Notes under the pieces: model-generated | Seen by the model: only the letters and a program-made list of their open reading frames with translations | Databases searched by the model: none | Told to the model about the DNA's origin: nothing | Assembly (NCBI GenBank): GCA_030142905.1 | Contig: JASJOG010000016.1 | Span: 747,001 to 811,000 of the forward strand | Direction: 5' to 3' | Source: Heliopora coerulea | Taxonomy: Eukaryota > Cnidaria > Anthozoa > Scleralcyonacea > Helioporidae | Length of the DNA: 64,000 nucleotides | Position numbers and translations under genes: made by a program | In this document: positions 53,372-63,855 of the stretch, in pieces | Position numbering within the stretch: position 1 is the stretch's first letter | Layout: the number at the start of each line of letters is the position of its first letter

Positions 53372-54270
53372 ATAGTTGTTTATTGAAAGAGAAGGTGGTC
53401 TTAGTGCACGAGTCTAAAATTAGTTTTTTTAAAGTGGGTTTGGTAAGGGTAGTTTGTATTTGGTTTTCGGCAAAAATACGTTTTAAAATTATGTTAACAG
53501 TCTTTTTCAAAGATAGTTGGTAAAAAGAGATTCAACATCGAACGAAACAAATCGATATCCTACCACAAATAAATGTTTGGGTACAGATTTCATGGCATCA
53601 ACAGCTTGAAATATGTCACGGAGCGTAATATCATTAAACATAAGAGAGATTAGTAAATTTGAAAGAAACTTGCCGACATTATAGTGTGGAGTATTGGTTG
53701 TATCAATAATCGGACGGAATTTTGGAATAAATTCAAAGATTTTGTGAATTTTTAGGAGCCTGTGTGCGAGGCCAAAATGTGCACTTTTACGCCGTAAACA
53801 ATTAAACTCGCTTACAGAAATTTCGCCACGTTTCAATGAGTGGAAAGATATGTTTGTAGAGAAGTGAGTCGGGTACAGGTGGGGTCAGAGAAAACCTTTT
53901 TAAACTTATTAGGGTTATCGAAAAGAGATGCTAATGAATCAATGTAGTCTGACCGTTTCAAAATGACTATCCATTACCTTTATCCGGCTTAAGCATATAT
54001 AGCAAAATTAATGCTCATATTCCTCAGAATAGAGATTCGCCAACGATCAACATTAAACTGATTAAGGTCTAAATCAATAAAATTGTAAGTAAACGAACGT
54101 AAAGAGCTCTTAACTTTCTCTTTTACAAAATTCCCATTCTTGAACTGATCTAGCCGGTCCAACTGGTCCCAGACATCATTAGCAACAGCCATCCTTTCCA
54201 AACTGTTGGGCCGAGTCGATAAACTATGGCGCAATCCCAGTTTCAAAATTTCAATTTGCTCGGCAGTGAG
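53372..54270 (-). pseudogene. PLE-e N-terminal region and RT fingers (right of the LINE)
   Basis: Minus strand: 'TAEQIEILKLGLRHSLSTRP' and 'VKEKVKSSLRSFTYNFIDLD' (PLE N-terminal domain, 54260-54030), 'PDKGNG' with frame breaks (53985), then 'HFGLAHRLLKIHKIFEFIP', 'KFRPIIDTTNTPHYNVGKFL' and 'VGYRFVSFDVESLFTNYL' (RT fingers and first catalytic Asp, 53540). The YVDD part resumes left of the LINE. In the frame that opens at 54315, the first 15 or so codons are antisense to the duplicated tail piece at 54270-54363 and not PLE N-terminus. Confidence 0.82.
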
Positions 54271-54363
54271 GCCAAAGTCAGAAACTTGCTCATTAAAAAA
54301 CTTGAAGCAGAACATTTCGGCAACTCCACTTCTTCCAACAAGCCCTTTGATGACAATTATCCC
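54270..54363. repeat. Duplicated PLE-e segment at the arm junction
   Basis: Matches 54648-54738 in the same orientation (GGCCAAAGTCAGAAA ... CATTTCGGCAACTCCACTTC ... GACAATTATCCC), with about ten differences. It sits exactly between the minus body and the plus arm. Confidence 0.8.
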
Positions 54364-55193
54364 AACAATTTCAAATAAAGCCTAAAATTCACGGTTGACA
54401 GCTTCTCCGATGGTAACATTCATTTTCTTGATCTAGAAATTTCTGACGACGACATCGATGTCTATCGAAAAGATACTCATAACCATCAATACACCCACTT
54501 TTTCAACTTTGAATCCTTTAGTCGTAAAGTCACATGGATTAACTCTTTGTTTTACTGCACCTTCAAAACATGTAACAGCTCTGTGTTACTGAACCGGCAA
54601 ATTAATTTGCTTAGATCCTTCATGTCTTGGAATGGCTTTCCGGCCAAAGTCAGAAATTTTCTCATTATAAAACTTAAAGCAAAGCATTTCGGCAACTCCA
54701 CTTCTTCCAACAAGCCCTTTGATGACAATTATCCCAAAATTTGGCTAGAGCTTCCCTACCTAGGTAAACAAGGCGAATTTCTTGTTCGAAACCTAATTAA
54801 AAGCTACGGGGTAACCTAAAAGTTAAAGTTAATTTTGTTGTCATTTACCAAACTAAAAAAACTGCCTTTTTCGTTTCTAGTAAAGATAAATTACCCGACC
54901 TTTCTCGTAACGTTATTTACGAGATCCCCTGTCTTGGTTGTAATAAGAAATATATTGGCAAAACAGGACGATGCCTACAAACTCGCCTTTCGGAGTACTC
55001 TTTCAACATCGACACCAGCGCTGTTGCGCAACATCTTTTCAACTGTCCACATGCTCAATATTTTGCAAACCTAAATTCTCTCTATGACAATCTGAACAAC
55101 TCCTCTCTTCCTTTCTAATCATATATCAATAATTTTATTTTTAATAACTTTAAGATAGCTCATTCTTGTAAATTCAGTAGTTCGAACCTATTA
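54364..55193 (+). pseudogene. PLE-e inverted arm: linker and GIY-YIG
   Basis: Plus strand: 'NSSVLLNRQINLLRSFMSW' (54547-54819, translation identical to the minus copy), a stop after 'SYGVT', then 'DKLPDLSRNVIYEIPCLGCN', 'KKYIGKTGRCLQTRL' (GIY-YIG core intact through the Arg) and 'CPHAQYFANLNSLYDN'. It preserves the GIY-YIG frame better than the main copy, which is frameshifted at KYIGK. Confidence 0.82.
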
Positions 55194-55745
55194 CTTATCC
55201 CCTCGCCCACCGCGCGAAGCGTCGGTGCGAGGGCCGAAGGCCTGAGCAGGTGAGGGTACTAATCTCGATGTGCGTGGACTCCTTTTACACACGTGGTGAC
55301 TAGGGAGAAAAATTTTCGCAGTTTTTGAAAAATTTATGTCTGTATATATATATATATATATAGGTATCTGTCCACTGATTCCGGTCACTCAATAATACCG
55401 TGTGCAAGCACGGGGACTGGTATGTTCTTTACCAAACCTTGCTTGGGTTACTTAGGTACGTACTGAAGGAAATTGACTTGGTCTCGTTCTTTTTCCCTTG
55501 TATGGATTTCTCGCAAGTTGTTTACATCATTTGAACACTGAAGCCAGTAAATGATTTAAGGCCGGCAAACGAAATGGCTTTCCTGGTGCTTACGGCTGGT
55601 TTCACTTTTGCTGGACATCTTAGTTACTGGACGAGTTATGACTTGAAAGAACAGTTCTAAAACTCAGCTCTTTGGAATATGCATTGGCCTACTGTTCACA
55701 TTCTGTAGCAACGCTTTGACTTGGTTCTTTCTGATAAACATGAAC

Positions 55746-55885
55746 AAAGACGTCAACAGTCTTTCTCAAGACTACACAAACCTCAACCAACAGTCTTTCT
55801 CAAGACTACACTAACCTGGACGATCAACTTCCTCAAACATGTCACGATTCTCCAGGTTCAAACCATTTACTTTAAAGACGTCAAC
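55746..55885. mobile_element. Minimal PLE-a tail insertion with target duplication
   Basis: Only about 116 bp (55758-55873) of PLE-a tail, ending GGTTCAAACCATTTACTTTA, between exact copies of AAAGACGTCAAC (55746-55757, 55874-55885). Inside, CAACAGTCTTTCTCAAGACT occurs twice in tandem with a short spacer. This copy lacks the inverted left half and the hammerhead-like core. Confidence 0.85.
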
Positions 55886-56021
55886 GGAACTCGCTTGTTA
55901 CCAGGACATTTGCTAAGCGACTGAGTGTAAACGACATTCTTCGCTGATGTTCAGTCGATGCTGATTTGTATGATTCGAGACTTCTCACGTTCTAGTAATT
56001 ACTTAAGCTGACTTAGCTGAT

Positions 56022-56560
56022 CTAAACAATCACAGATACGTCTGAATCGAGTAGCTTTGAAATGCAAGTTTTGCGAACGGAATTGTTTTGAACAGCTTTC
56101 AATAGTGCCTTCCCCAGTTCATTCTTCCCTAAGGGAGACTTCTTGGTGCAAATATTACCGCCTAGATTTTGCTGGTGTTTAATGGCAAAGTAGAATGCAG
56201 ATTCTGGTTCATTAGAACAATGGCTTTTGAATATTTTGTAATACTTGTCCCAGATTGTGTTCATGGTCAGTTGTTCGAGAAGTGGGATAAAACATTCCGC
56301 GTCCCGAAGAGTTGTCCTGGGCTGAGAGTCTTCGGATCCTTTCACTGCTTTTCACTCAAGGATTTCACTGCCTTTTTCTGGATCGTTTTCTCTGTGAAAT
56401 GTCTCTCCACTGAAGACATTGGAATCTATTTATGGCTTGTAAACAAAAATGCAAAGTAACCAGCCAACTTGAAACACGCTGAAAATTTACTTATCTTTGT
56501 AGATCATACTATCCTCCGGCGAAAATGTTGTCCGCTTCAGTCTTTCTCACTTCTCGGGTG
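56022..56560 (-). pseudogene. Tyrosine recombinase-like (DUF3504-type) remnant, R2
   Basis: Minus strand: from about 56460 degenerate 'ISRRNDPEKG', 'KAVKGSEDSQPRTT', 'ECFIPLLEQLTMNTIWDKYY' with 'KIFKSHCSNEPESAFYFAIK' and 'HQQNLGGNICTKKSPLGKNE', then 'LGKALLKAVQNNSVRKTCIS' and 'KLLDSDVSVIV'. The open piece is 107 codons. In related proteins the box reads NHSVRKT, so the catalytic His is replaced by Asn and the segment before it is shortened, exactly as in R1 and R3. No active-site Tyr found after it. Inactive as a recombinase on this evidence. Confidence 0.68.
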
Positions 56561-56640
56561 TTTTGTACATAATTACCTTTACCATGTTCGACCACTAATG
56601 CTTTCATCAGGATTTTAACACCTCTCAAGAAAGTTTAAAA

Positions 56641-57533
56641 GTTAAAAACCGACTTCTTTAAATAAATTCACTGTTGACCCCTTTGTGTTCAGGTGCCGCT
56701 GAGCGTTTTGTTGAAAATACGTAAGAGTTGAAGGTTTGTACGCTACTCCATTTTTCTCTTTTACCAAAGTATTACAGTAGAAAAAAGTACGTATTTTACT
56801 TCTCTTTACTCGTTCTTCTCTCGACAAAACTTGCCCAAAGTTTGCTTGTCTTATTTTGCTGTATGTTTTGTATTTTCAGATTTTTGGTCAGCAATAAAAA
56901 TGCAGAACTCTCATATTTTCTTCGTTTATTTCGTCGGTTTCGTCATTCGTTTCATCTTCGTTACCAGTCTTCTACCTCCATATGAATACTTAACATAAAC
57001 CTTCATCATTGCACTTCTACTAGAAATTTGTAATTAACTTGAGATAATGCAAGATTTATCAGATTCAAAAAAAGATTCAAAAAAATTTTTTTCGATCATG
57101 AGCTATCCGTAATGCTGGTATCCGACCCGTAACCTATGAGAATGCTTTGCTTTCAAGACAGAAAGTGTTGGCATCTACTAAAATGTCTTTCTTCAAAGTG
57201 AAAAAAAGTGATAAGTTTCATCCAAAAATGACAAGAAATACGTCAAGATCGCAACTAATACAGGGTCTTGTTACGAACATCCATTGTTTAGCAGTAGAAT
57301 TGTCAGAATGGACCTCATCATTTGCAGAAAGGACCTCATCACCAAACGGTTTGTTTTAATAAAACAGAGCCGAAATTTTAAACCTAAATATGACGACGAG
57401 CAGTTTAAATATAAAACAATTTCCAGTTTGAGTTGTTAATATTCGTGTCCAAATGTTGTGTTTTTCTTATATTGCATACCCTCTTCCAGTTATAGTAAGG
57501 AGGATTTGTCTTTTTGACAATTTTGAAAAATTA
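56641..57533. other. No gene recognised
   Basis: AT-rich. A frame at 57147-57359 includes a short internal repeat (GGACCTCATCA twice, 57310-57345) but no known domain. A possible acceptor (TATTTTCAG at 56871-56879) has no matching exon downstream that I can recognise. Confidence 0.35.
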
Positions 57534-57672
57534 TCCCCTCGCCCACCGCGCGAAGCGCGGTGCGAGGGCCGAAGGCCAGAACGGGCGAGGGTACTAATCT
57601 CGACGTGTGTGGAGTTCTGTTACACGCGTGGTGACTAGGGAGAAAAATTTTCGCTTTGTGTATCTATCTTTC
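57534..57672 (+). mobile_element. R-family copy 3, left part
   Basis: CCCCTCGCCCACCGCGCGAA after TTAT, the GGTGCGAGGGCCGAAGGCC palindrome, 'GACTAGGGAGAAAAATTTTC' and 'GTGTATCTAT', then abruptly the hAT2 end at 57673. It resumes after hAT2 at 63021 with the TA run. Confidence 0.8.
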
Positions 57673-58313
57673 CAATGGCGGGTTTAGGGTAGGTCAAATA
57701 GATCAGCCGACTAAGGTGACAATCCTTAGATTTCAAATCGATTTTCAGTCGCATTTTTGTCGCTGTAAACTTGTTCGATGTCCTTAGCAGTTGTTTACAT
57801 GGCGTAAGCTTGATTGCGCCGTCGTACTTTCATTTAGTGGGTTTTTGGTTTCCGGTAACATTGCCGAGGATCAGAATCTCGGGTTCAGTCAGTCGGTTTC
57901 TCAAGGTCAACAATTTTGCCGAATCTTTAGGTTATATTTCTCTTTGCTATTGGCTCATTTAGTGAAACTGCTTGAATAGCGAGCTCTGATTGGTTTGACT
58001 AATTTTGTTGCTTCCTTTACCGAATCTTCATTTTGTTTAGCTTCCTCTGATTGGCTTAAATTTTCAAGACACTCTTTAACAGGATCAGCTATTGGCTTAG
58101 CGGCGTCTACTATGAAGTTTTTTGCCGAATTTGTGATGTTACTTGCCGTGTTTGCCAATATTCGAGACTACCATGGTGCAATTTGCATAAACAGCGTCTC
58201 GCTTCTGTTGGAACGCTTGAATTAGGGTGCTTACCATAGTTATAGACTAGTCATCCAAAATGAGCTTTTTGGAATGCTGACAAACTGCGCTCAAGAGCAA
58301 TGACGAGAAGACT

Positions 58314-58470
58314 TTGCCCATGATCTATGACGGTTTGTCGTCAACTTTAAGAGGTCGCATTCGTTCTGCTGATCGCGGTACTGGCAAACGTAGGGACATC
58401 AGTCGAAATTTTGGCGCCGAGAACTCTGTGCCTTCTTTCGCAAAGGACAAGAAGACATGCATTGCTCTCA
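58314..58470 (+). CDS. Possible first exon of the OTU-like gene
   Basis: The ORF from 58314 reads 'MPMIYDGLSSTLRGRIRSAD' and 'KDKKTCIALR' up to a donor-like CAG|GTATGG at 58470/58471. It lies inside hAT2 on the same strand. No domain is recognised, and joining it to 58932 is inference; the unspliced frame runs on to 58577. Confidence 0.3.
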
Positions 58471-58932
58471 GGTATGGTAATATTCAGTGCTTAAATTTAC
58501 TTAACACTGACGAACAGGAACAAACAGACTCACCATTTTCAGTGGCGGATTTAGTACTTGTAACTTCTAATGAGTAACTGTTAATTTATTCAGGCAAGTT
58601 GAAGGATTGCTGTTTTCTCGCTAATACTTGAACCATGACGTTTTGGTGGGCTCATTGTGATTGAATTAAATGTTGCTGTCCATACTATAACGTCTTTTGT
58701 ATACTGCCGTGCGCCTGATGGTAAAGTTAGTCAAGATAGTTCATTTGTCATCTGATTATGAAGTCAGAAAACTGCTGAAAATAGCTAGATATTGTTAGTT
58801 CTTATCGTTTCCTCGGCTGATTCTCTGGAGCAACGCCAACCTGCTGCAATGTATTGCATCCTCATACATTTTTATTAATCGATGTTTTGATTTACTAGTA
58901 ATTTTACATGTATTCATTAAATTTTTGATAGG

Positions 58933-59598
58933 TCCGAACCGTCAGGGAATTGCCTGTACAGCTCTTTTTCATTGGCTGTGGTGGGTGATAATTCTTTAAT
59001 TGAAGAACTTAGGGCAGTGACTTCGATCCAGTTTTATCTGAATGGCAACTTTAACTGCAACCATCCATCTTTACTTTCGAAATTTGATGAGTACAGAGAT
59101 CAAATTTCTAGTAGTTTTAGTAAAATTCTTCCTTTATGTGCATCTTTTAAAAGTTTGGATTCTGGTCTTACTGGGGATCAACTTGTAAAAGAAGAAGCTA
59201 CTTCCAATTGTGAAAATAAGAAATGGTCCAGTTTTATTTCTATAATTACTCTAGCTACTGTGACCAATAGGAAAATTCACTCTTACTACCCTGATTGTGG
59301 GGAGCAGAAATTTAAGTTACTTTTTAATTGTTTTGTTGAGCCTCGTCCACCTCTTAAGTCAAAGGGTGATGATCTGCATATCTTGTTTTCCTTTGAGGGA
59401 GTGGTCAGGTCTGGGGAGACCTTCAGACCAGATCATTTTGTTCCACTAATCTTTGGTGAATATACAGGGGAAAAAAGAAAGCTAACACAGCACTCTTATT
59501 CTGCCATACAAAAAAAGAAGTATTGTGATATAATGTCTTTTTTTTTTGTCAAGGACAACATGCATCTAGTGGTGTGTCTAAACCAAATTCCACACTAA
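58933..59598 (+). CDS. OTU-like cysteine peptidase domain carried in hAT2
   Basis: An open frame of about 220 codons to the stop at 59596-59598. It starts without ATG after a likely splice acceptor (TTTTTGATAG, 58922-58931); an in-frame stop lies just upstream at 58918, so splicing to an upstream exon is needed. 'SEPSGNCLYSSFSLAVVGDN' matches the OTU N-terminal block (GNC with catalytic Cys), and 'FRPDHFVPLIFG' supplies a catalytic-His-like block. Between them come 'SIITLATVTNRKIHSYYPDC' and 'GDDLHILFSFEGV'. By family knowledge OTU enzymes cleave ubiquitin linkages. The role in a transposon is unknown. The frame 58314-58577 could provide the first exon (possible donor CAG|GTATGG at 58471). 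Frame intact, unlike the transposase beside it. Confidence 0.6.
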   Translation, partial: SEPSGNCLYSSFSLAVVGDNSLIEELRAVTSIQFYLNGNFNCNHPSLLSKFDEYRDQISSSFSKILPLCASFKSLDSGLTGDQLVKEEATSNCENKKWSSFISIITLATVTNRKIHSYYPDCGEQKFKLLFNCFVEPRPPLKSKGDDLHILFSFEGVVRSGETFRPDHFVPLIFGEYTGEKRKLTQHSYSAIQKKKYCDIMSFFFVKDNMHLVVCLNQIPH

Positions 59599-59676
59599 CT
59601 TGTACTGCTAACGCTAGTACTGGTACAGGCATTCCTTTCTCTGCACTCTGTTAGTCCTGAAGTTACACAAGATAAT

Positions 59677-62059
59677 ATGAGTAGTAATATCCAACAAATA
59701 GTTGTGCAAGGTACATCTAACCCTGATTCAGAGTTTGGTACTGATAAACATACTGTTGATATCACAAGCAGTCAAAGTCCTTCCACTAACTTGCAGCCAA
59801 CCACTGAAGTTGATGTGGCATGTTATAGACAAAAGGTGAAGGGAATAAGCAATGCCCAAATTCAAAATCTAATTGGCAATGTTTTTAAGCCAGATACATC
59901 CTATAAATTTCCAAAGATTGGTGGAAGAAGTTTTGTCTTCAAATGGTTTAATTCTTTTCCATGGTTAAGTTATTCTCCTAGTACTGATGGAGCCTTTTGT
60001 CTGTCATGTGTGTTGTTTGGAGATCGTTTTCCAAACAAAGCAGACAGAATTAAGAAACTATTTTCAGAACCTTTTACTTACTAGAGTGATGCTACTGCTA
60101 CTTTTAAACGTCACATGAGAGCTGGTACTGCTAAATTTAGAGCTGGGTTACATTTTGAAACTTTTAAATTTTTTGTTAATACTTCAAAGCAGATGACAGG
60201 AAAAACTTAGCCAATCAATATTATTGTGGATGAAAAGTTGAGAAAAGTTATTTCTGATTGCAGAAAGAGATTAATTCCTATTATTGACACTATTAAACTT
60301 TGTGGTCGTCTTGGTTTACCTCTTCGAGGACATCAGGGTGATTCAAAATATCATCCTGAGGTTGGAAATTACTCTCAAGGTGGAGTGGGTAACTTTGTTG
60401 AACTCATTAACTTTTGCATTAGGGCTGGTGACAACGTTTCTGAAGACCATTTGAAGAGTGGTTCAAAGAATGCTACTTATATCTCTAAGAACAGCGAAAA
60501 CGAAGTGATAAAGTGTTGTGGTAAAGTTATCACTGAAAAGATTGTAAACGATGTAAAGAACAGCAAATTTTTTTCCATCATAGCAGATGAGGCATCCGAT
60601 TGTTCAAACAAGGAGCAGATTTCCCTTATTTTGCGTTTTGTTGATGAAAGTATGAATATTAGGGAAGATTTCATTAGATTTGTTGATTGTCAGTGGGGTT
60701 TGTCAGGTGCTGATCTTGCTACTACAGTTTTGAAAACTTTACATGACTTGAGATTAAATGTCCAGAATTGTCGAGGTCAAGAATATGATGGTGCTGGATC
60801 TGTGCCAGGTCACATCAATGGTCTTTCGGCACACATCTTGCGTTTAAATGAAAAAGCTATTTATACACATTGTTACAGTCATCGGCTCAATTTGACCATT
60901 AGTGAATCTTGTTCAGTGCCACTAGTAAGGAATGTTTTAACATACATAAAAGAGCTTTCTTACTTTTTTAACCTTTCTCCAAGCCGTCAAAGATTGTTGG
61001 AAAAATATTCTTGAGTACTGCCCATCTTCAAGGAAGACGAAATTAAAAGATGTCTGCAGGACAAGGTGGATAGACAGGATTGATGCCATGGATACCTTTG
61101 AGGAATTATTCGTCCCCATATTTTTTACTTTAACTGAAATGAGTTTAAATTTAGAAAAGCAGTGCAATCCTGCTACTGCTTCTAAAGCTGCTTCTTTTTT
61201 GGCTCTTGTTTCGTTTTTTCAATTTATTGTTTCAGTTGTCATAACTCGAAATATATTTGACATTACACTTCCTGTGGCTCAGTTGCTTCAAGCTAAAGCC
61301 AATGACATCATGGATGGCATTAATTTGATACAGGCACTTAAAAATTTGGGCACACTCATCAGAAATGATATTGATTCCTACCACAAAACACGGTATGAGC
61401 AAGCTGTGTCATTAGCAACGAAGGTTGAGTTTGAAGAAGCAGTTCCACGAACTGCTGGTAGACAGACAACGAGAGATAACCTTCCTTCTTCTAGCTCTTC
61501 TGAATATTATAAGAGAGTTATTACCATTCCTGTGATTGATTATCTAAAAACTAATTTAAAGACTAGGTTTGATGATAGTAGTGTCAAAGCATACCATGGA
61601 ATGAGCATTGTCCCAACCAAAATGTTGTTATTGGTGAATGAGACTGGAAAACTTAACTGGAAACAAAAATTCAAAATCTTTTCAGACTTTTATCTTAGTG
61701 ACTTACCAAACGCTTTATAGTTTTGAATGGAGAATTGGAGCTGTGGTTAAATTACTGGGAAAATATTAAAAGGTCACCATCTGACAGTGTTGCTTCTACT
61801 CTCAAAGCTGGAAATTTTGGTGCTTTTCAAAATATTCAAACATCTCTTCGGATTATGGCAACTCTTCCCATTACTTCATTGCGAGTATGAACGGTCTTTT
61901 TCTGTTTTATGTAGATTAAAAAATTGCAATCGGAGCACCATGGTTGAAGATTGCTTGAATGGCTTAGCACTAATGCAAATTCATCAAGAAATTGAGCCTG
62001 ATATTTATCAGGTCCTTGATAAATTTGTTTCAGGAAATAGGAGATTGGATCTGATTTAA
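59677..62059 (+). pseudogene. hAT transposase (ZMYM1/P52rIPK-like type) with TTF-type zinc finger, inactivated
   Basis: Plus strand, in order: 'KFPKIGGRSFVFKWFNSFPW' and 'TDGAFCLSCVLFGDRF' (TTF-type zinc finger, 59910-60040); stops at 60082 and about 60207 in the same frame; 'LPLRGHQGD' (60316), 'FSIIADEASDCSNKEQISL' (DUF4371, first catalytic Asp, 60570), 'QEYDGAGSVPGHINGL' (second Asp region), 'YTHCYSHRLNLTISES'; a stop at 61012 with a frameshift; 'CRTRWIDRIDAMDTFEEL' (61050); another break near 61720; then 'CEYERSFSVLCRLKNCNRST' (hAT C-terminal dimerisation, 61880 on) and 'NGLALMQIH'. At least four lesions. Family knowledge: this is the hAT group from which ZMYM1 and P52rIPK derive. Confidence 0.87.
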
Positions 62060-62560
62060 TTCTTTTTTGTCTTGAGACAGCTTTTGATTTAGTTTTACCT
62101 CATTTATGCAATGTTTAAGGATTTTTTATTCAGATCAACATTGTTAATATGTGTTACTGTATCTGCTTTTTGTATGCAACACCTAAAGTCTTTATATTGT
62201 ATCAATGATAGTTTGAGCTATTATGATTCTTGTCGAGCAAAGAAAAGTAATACTCCTTAGTTGATGATTTATGCTGTAAAGTGCTAAATATGATACTCAA
62301 ATAATTCACTGCAAGGATGGTTTCTGAACAAAAAGCTTTTTCGATTACTTCAGTTTATTGCTAATCGATCACTTGTAAATTAGTTAACAATTATAACAAC
62401 TTAATAATTCCTTTTTTAAGTCATGTGATTTGAGGGTCAAGGGGAAGGGGGTAATGGGTTAGGATGACCGGTATGGTGTGGAAAACTTAGCGATTTCTAC
62501 CTCCAGGAAATGTCCCAGATGGTCAGCATCTCATATAGCCTCTCCTAGCAAAACTCCTTC
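62060..62560. other. hAT2 3' region, no gene recognised
   Basis: AT-rich to about 62420, then GGGGAAGGGGG-type purine-rich sequence. Nothing coding. Confidence 0.4.
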
Positions 62561-62599
62561 TGCCTCACTCTTTAACCTGGAGGTTTATGAGTGAACAGG

Positions 62600-62930
62600 G
62601 GTGTGAAAGGCGAATTTCTGGCGCCTTAGAACCAGATGGCTCTGGGTAGGTGAGACTCATTAGCTTTGGTTAGTAGCCCACCTAAGAGAAGGAAAACTCT
62701 GACTTCAAACCAATGCATGGTAGAAAAGCAACTTTGAGAGAAAACAAAAAGAACATTCAAGGACCTGAGAGCCATGCTGTCCATGTCGGAATCACTGAGT
62801 AATTGTCTCTGTATGGAATGCTTTTACTGTAAGGTGAAATTCCTAGGCATGCTGATGAGCTCTGACATTGAGCGAAACAGCCAAGACTATCATCAGGGCA
62901 TTTAAAATTTATATCAGCACCATATATGAA
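62600..62930 (+). mobile_element. Retroelement tail with hammerhead-like motif inside hAT2
   Basis: 'TAGTAGCCCACCTAAGAGAA' with 'GGAAAACTCTGACTTCAAAC' belongs, from memory, to a repeat common in anthozoans. Near its end: CTGATGA (62852-62858), GCTC/GAGC stem II with loop TGACATT (62859-62873), GAAA (62874-62877), CAGCC. All core bases are intact; the outer helix is GGC/GCC with a bulge. Confidence 0.6.
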
Positions 62931-63018
62931 GTATGCATTCTTTGTGCCAACCCGACCCCCCCCCCTTGAAAAAAATTGAAAAGTTTGACTAAGGTGATAA
63001 AATTCCTAGATCCGCCAC

Positions 63019-63020
<2 letters not shown>

Positions 63021-63088
<68 letters not shown>

Positions 63089-63095
63089 ACATATC
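63021..63095. repeat. (TA)n microsatellite of R copy 3
   Basis: TA runs with TTTATA interruptions. The same TA run follows the R head in copies 1 and 2. The short Lys/Ile/Tyr-rich frame on minus here is not a gene. Confidence 0.9.
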
Positions 63096-63855
63096 CATGG
63101 GTTCCGGTCACTCAAAATGCCGTGTGCAAGGTAGGGGGACTGGTATATTGTTGACCAAACTATACTTAGGTACCGTATTGAAGCAAAGCGATTTGGTCTC
63201 CTTCTTTTTTCCCTTATATGAATCTCTCGCAAGTTGTTTACATTATTTGAACACTGAAGCCAGTAAATGATTTAAGACCGGCAAAGGGAACGGCTTTCTT
63301 GGTGCCTGCGGCTGGTTTCGCTTTTGAGGGCCACCTCAGTAACTGGACTATTTATGACTTGACTGAGCAGTTCTCAAACTTAGCTCCTTGGAATATGCAT
63401 TTGCCAACTGTTCACTTTTTGCAGCAACGCTTTGTCTTGGTTCTTTCTGATTTATATGAACAAAAGACTTAAGGGAACTCGCTTGCTGTCAGGACATTTG
63501 CTGAGCGACTAAGTGCATTAAAACGACATTCTTCGCTGAAGTTGAATAGATGCCGATTTGCATAAATCTTGGGTTTTTTCACCTTCTAGTAACCACTTAC
63601 CTAAGCTACACAATCACAGGTACGTCTGAATCGATTAACTTTTGAAATACAAATTCTGCGACCGGAATTGTTATGAGTAGCTTTGAAAAGTAGCTTCCTG
63701 ACTTCATTCTTCCCTAAGGGAGACTTCTTGTACGAAATATTATCGCCTGGATTTTGCTGATGTTTATTGGTAAAGTAGAATGAAGATTCTGATTCATTCA
63801 TCTCTGTAGGACGATTACTTTTGAACATTTTGCAATATTTAAGTGGACAGCTGTA
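63096..63855 (-). mobile_element. R-family copy 3, right part
   Basis: 'GGTTCCGGTCACTCAAAATG', 'GGACTGGTATATTGTTGACC', and on to recombinase remnants on minus (63601-63855): 'NESESSFYFTNKHQQNPGDN', 'KKSPLGKNEVRKLLFKATHN' and 'NSGRRICIS'. Colinear with R2 from 55366 on. Broken at 63855 by the sequence below. Same Asn-for-His change in the recombinase box, plus V to G. Confidence 0.78.

Larger units (their letters stand above)
50330..55193 (-). mobile_element. Penelope-like element, family e, split by a LINE
   Basis: The minus-strand main copy runs from about 54270 down to 50330, interrupted at 51722-53360 by a LINE. An inverted plus-strand arm covers 54364-55193. The arms match over 50690-51520 against 54364-55190, including an identical 90-codon frame (51071-51343 minus, 54547-54819 plus). 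The minus tail has the hammerhead-like motif at 50378-50411. The plus arm stops at TTAT 55190-55193, where R2 begins. Confidence 0.85.
55194..56640 (-). mobile_element. R-family element, copy 2
   Basis: Starts CCCCTCGCCCACCGCGCGAA after TTAT. A GC-rich head (GCGAGGGCCGAAGGCC palindrome), then a TA run (55341-55362), then 'GGTCACTCAATAATACCGTG', 'GACTGGTATGTTCTTTACCA', and the recombinase remnants on minus (56022-56560). This is the least deleted copy of the head and middle. It contains the tiny PLE-a insertion at 55758-55873. It ends near 56640; no inverted repeats were seen, as expected for a tyrosine-recombinase element. Confidence 0.7.
57673..63020 (+). mobile_element. hAT DNA transposon 2, 5.3 kb, inside R copy 3
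   Basis: Left end CAATGGCGGGTTTAGG, right end (reverse complement) CAGTGGCGGATCTAGGAATT; ACTAAGGTGA is also shared subterminally (left 57707-57720, right 62987-62997). Left and right flanks are the two halves of one R element. A clean 8-bp duplication is not seen (only CTTT shared). It carries an OTU-like ORF (58933-59598) and a broken hAT transposase (59677-62059), both on plus. A further repeat tail with hammerhead-like core sits near its right end. Confidence 0.75.

Noticed and set aside
57955..58225. Overlapping plus and minus frames at 57.96-58.2 kb as a host gene
   Set aside because: They lie inside hAT2, overlap each other and show no recognised domain; kept only as part of the hAT2 left region.
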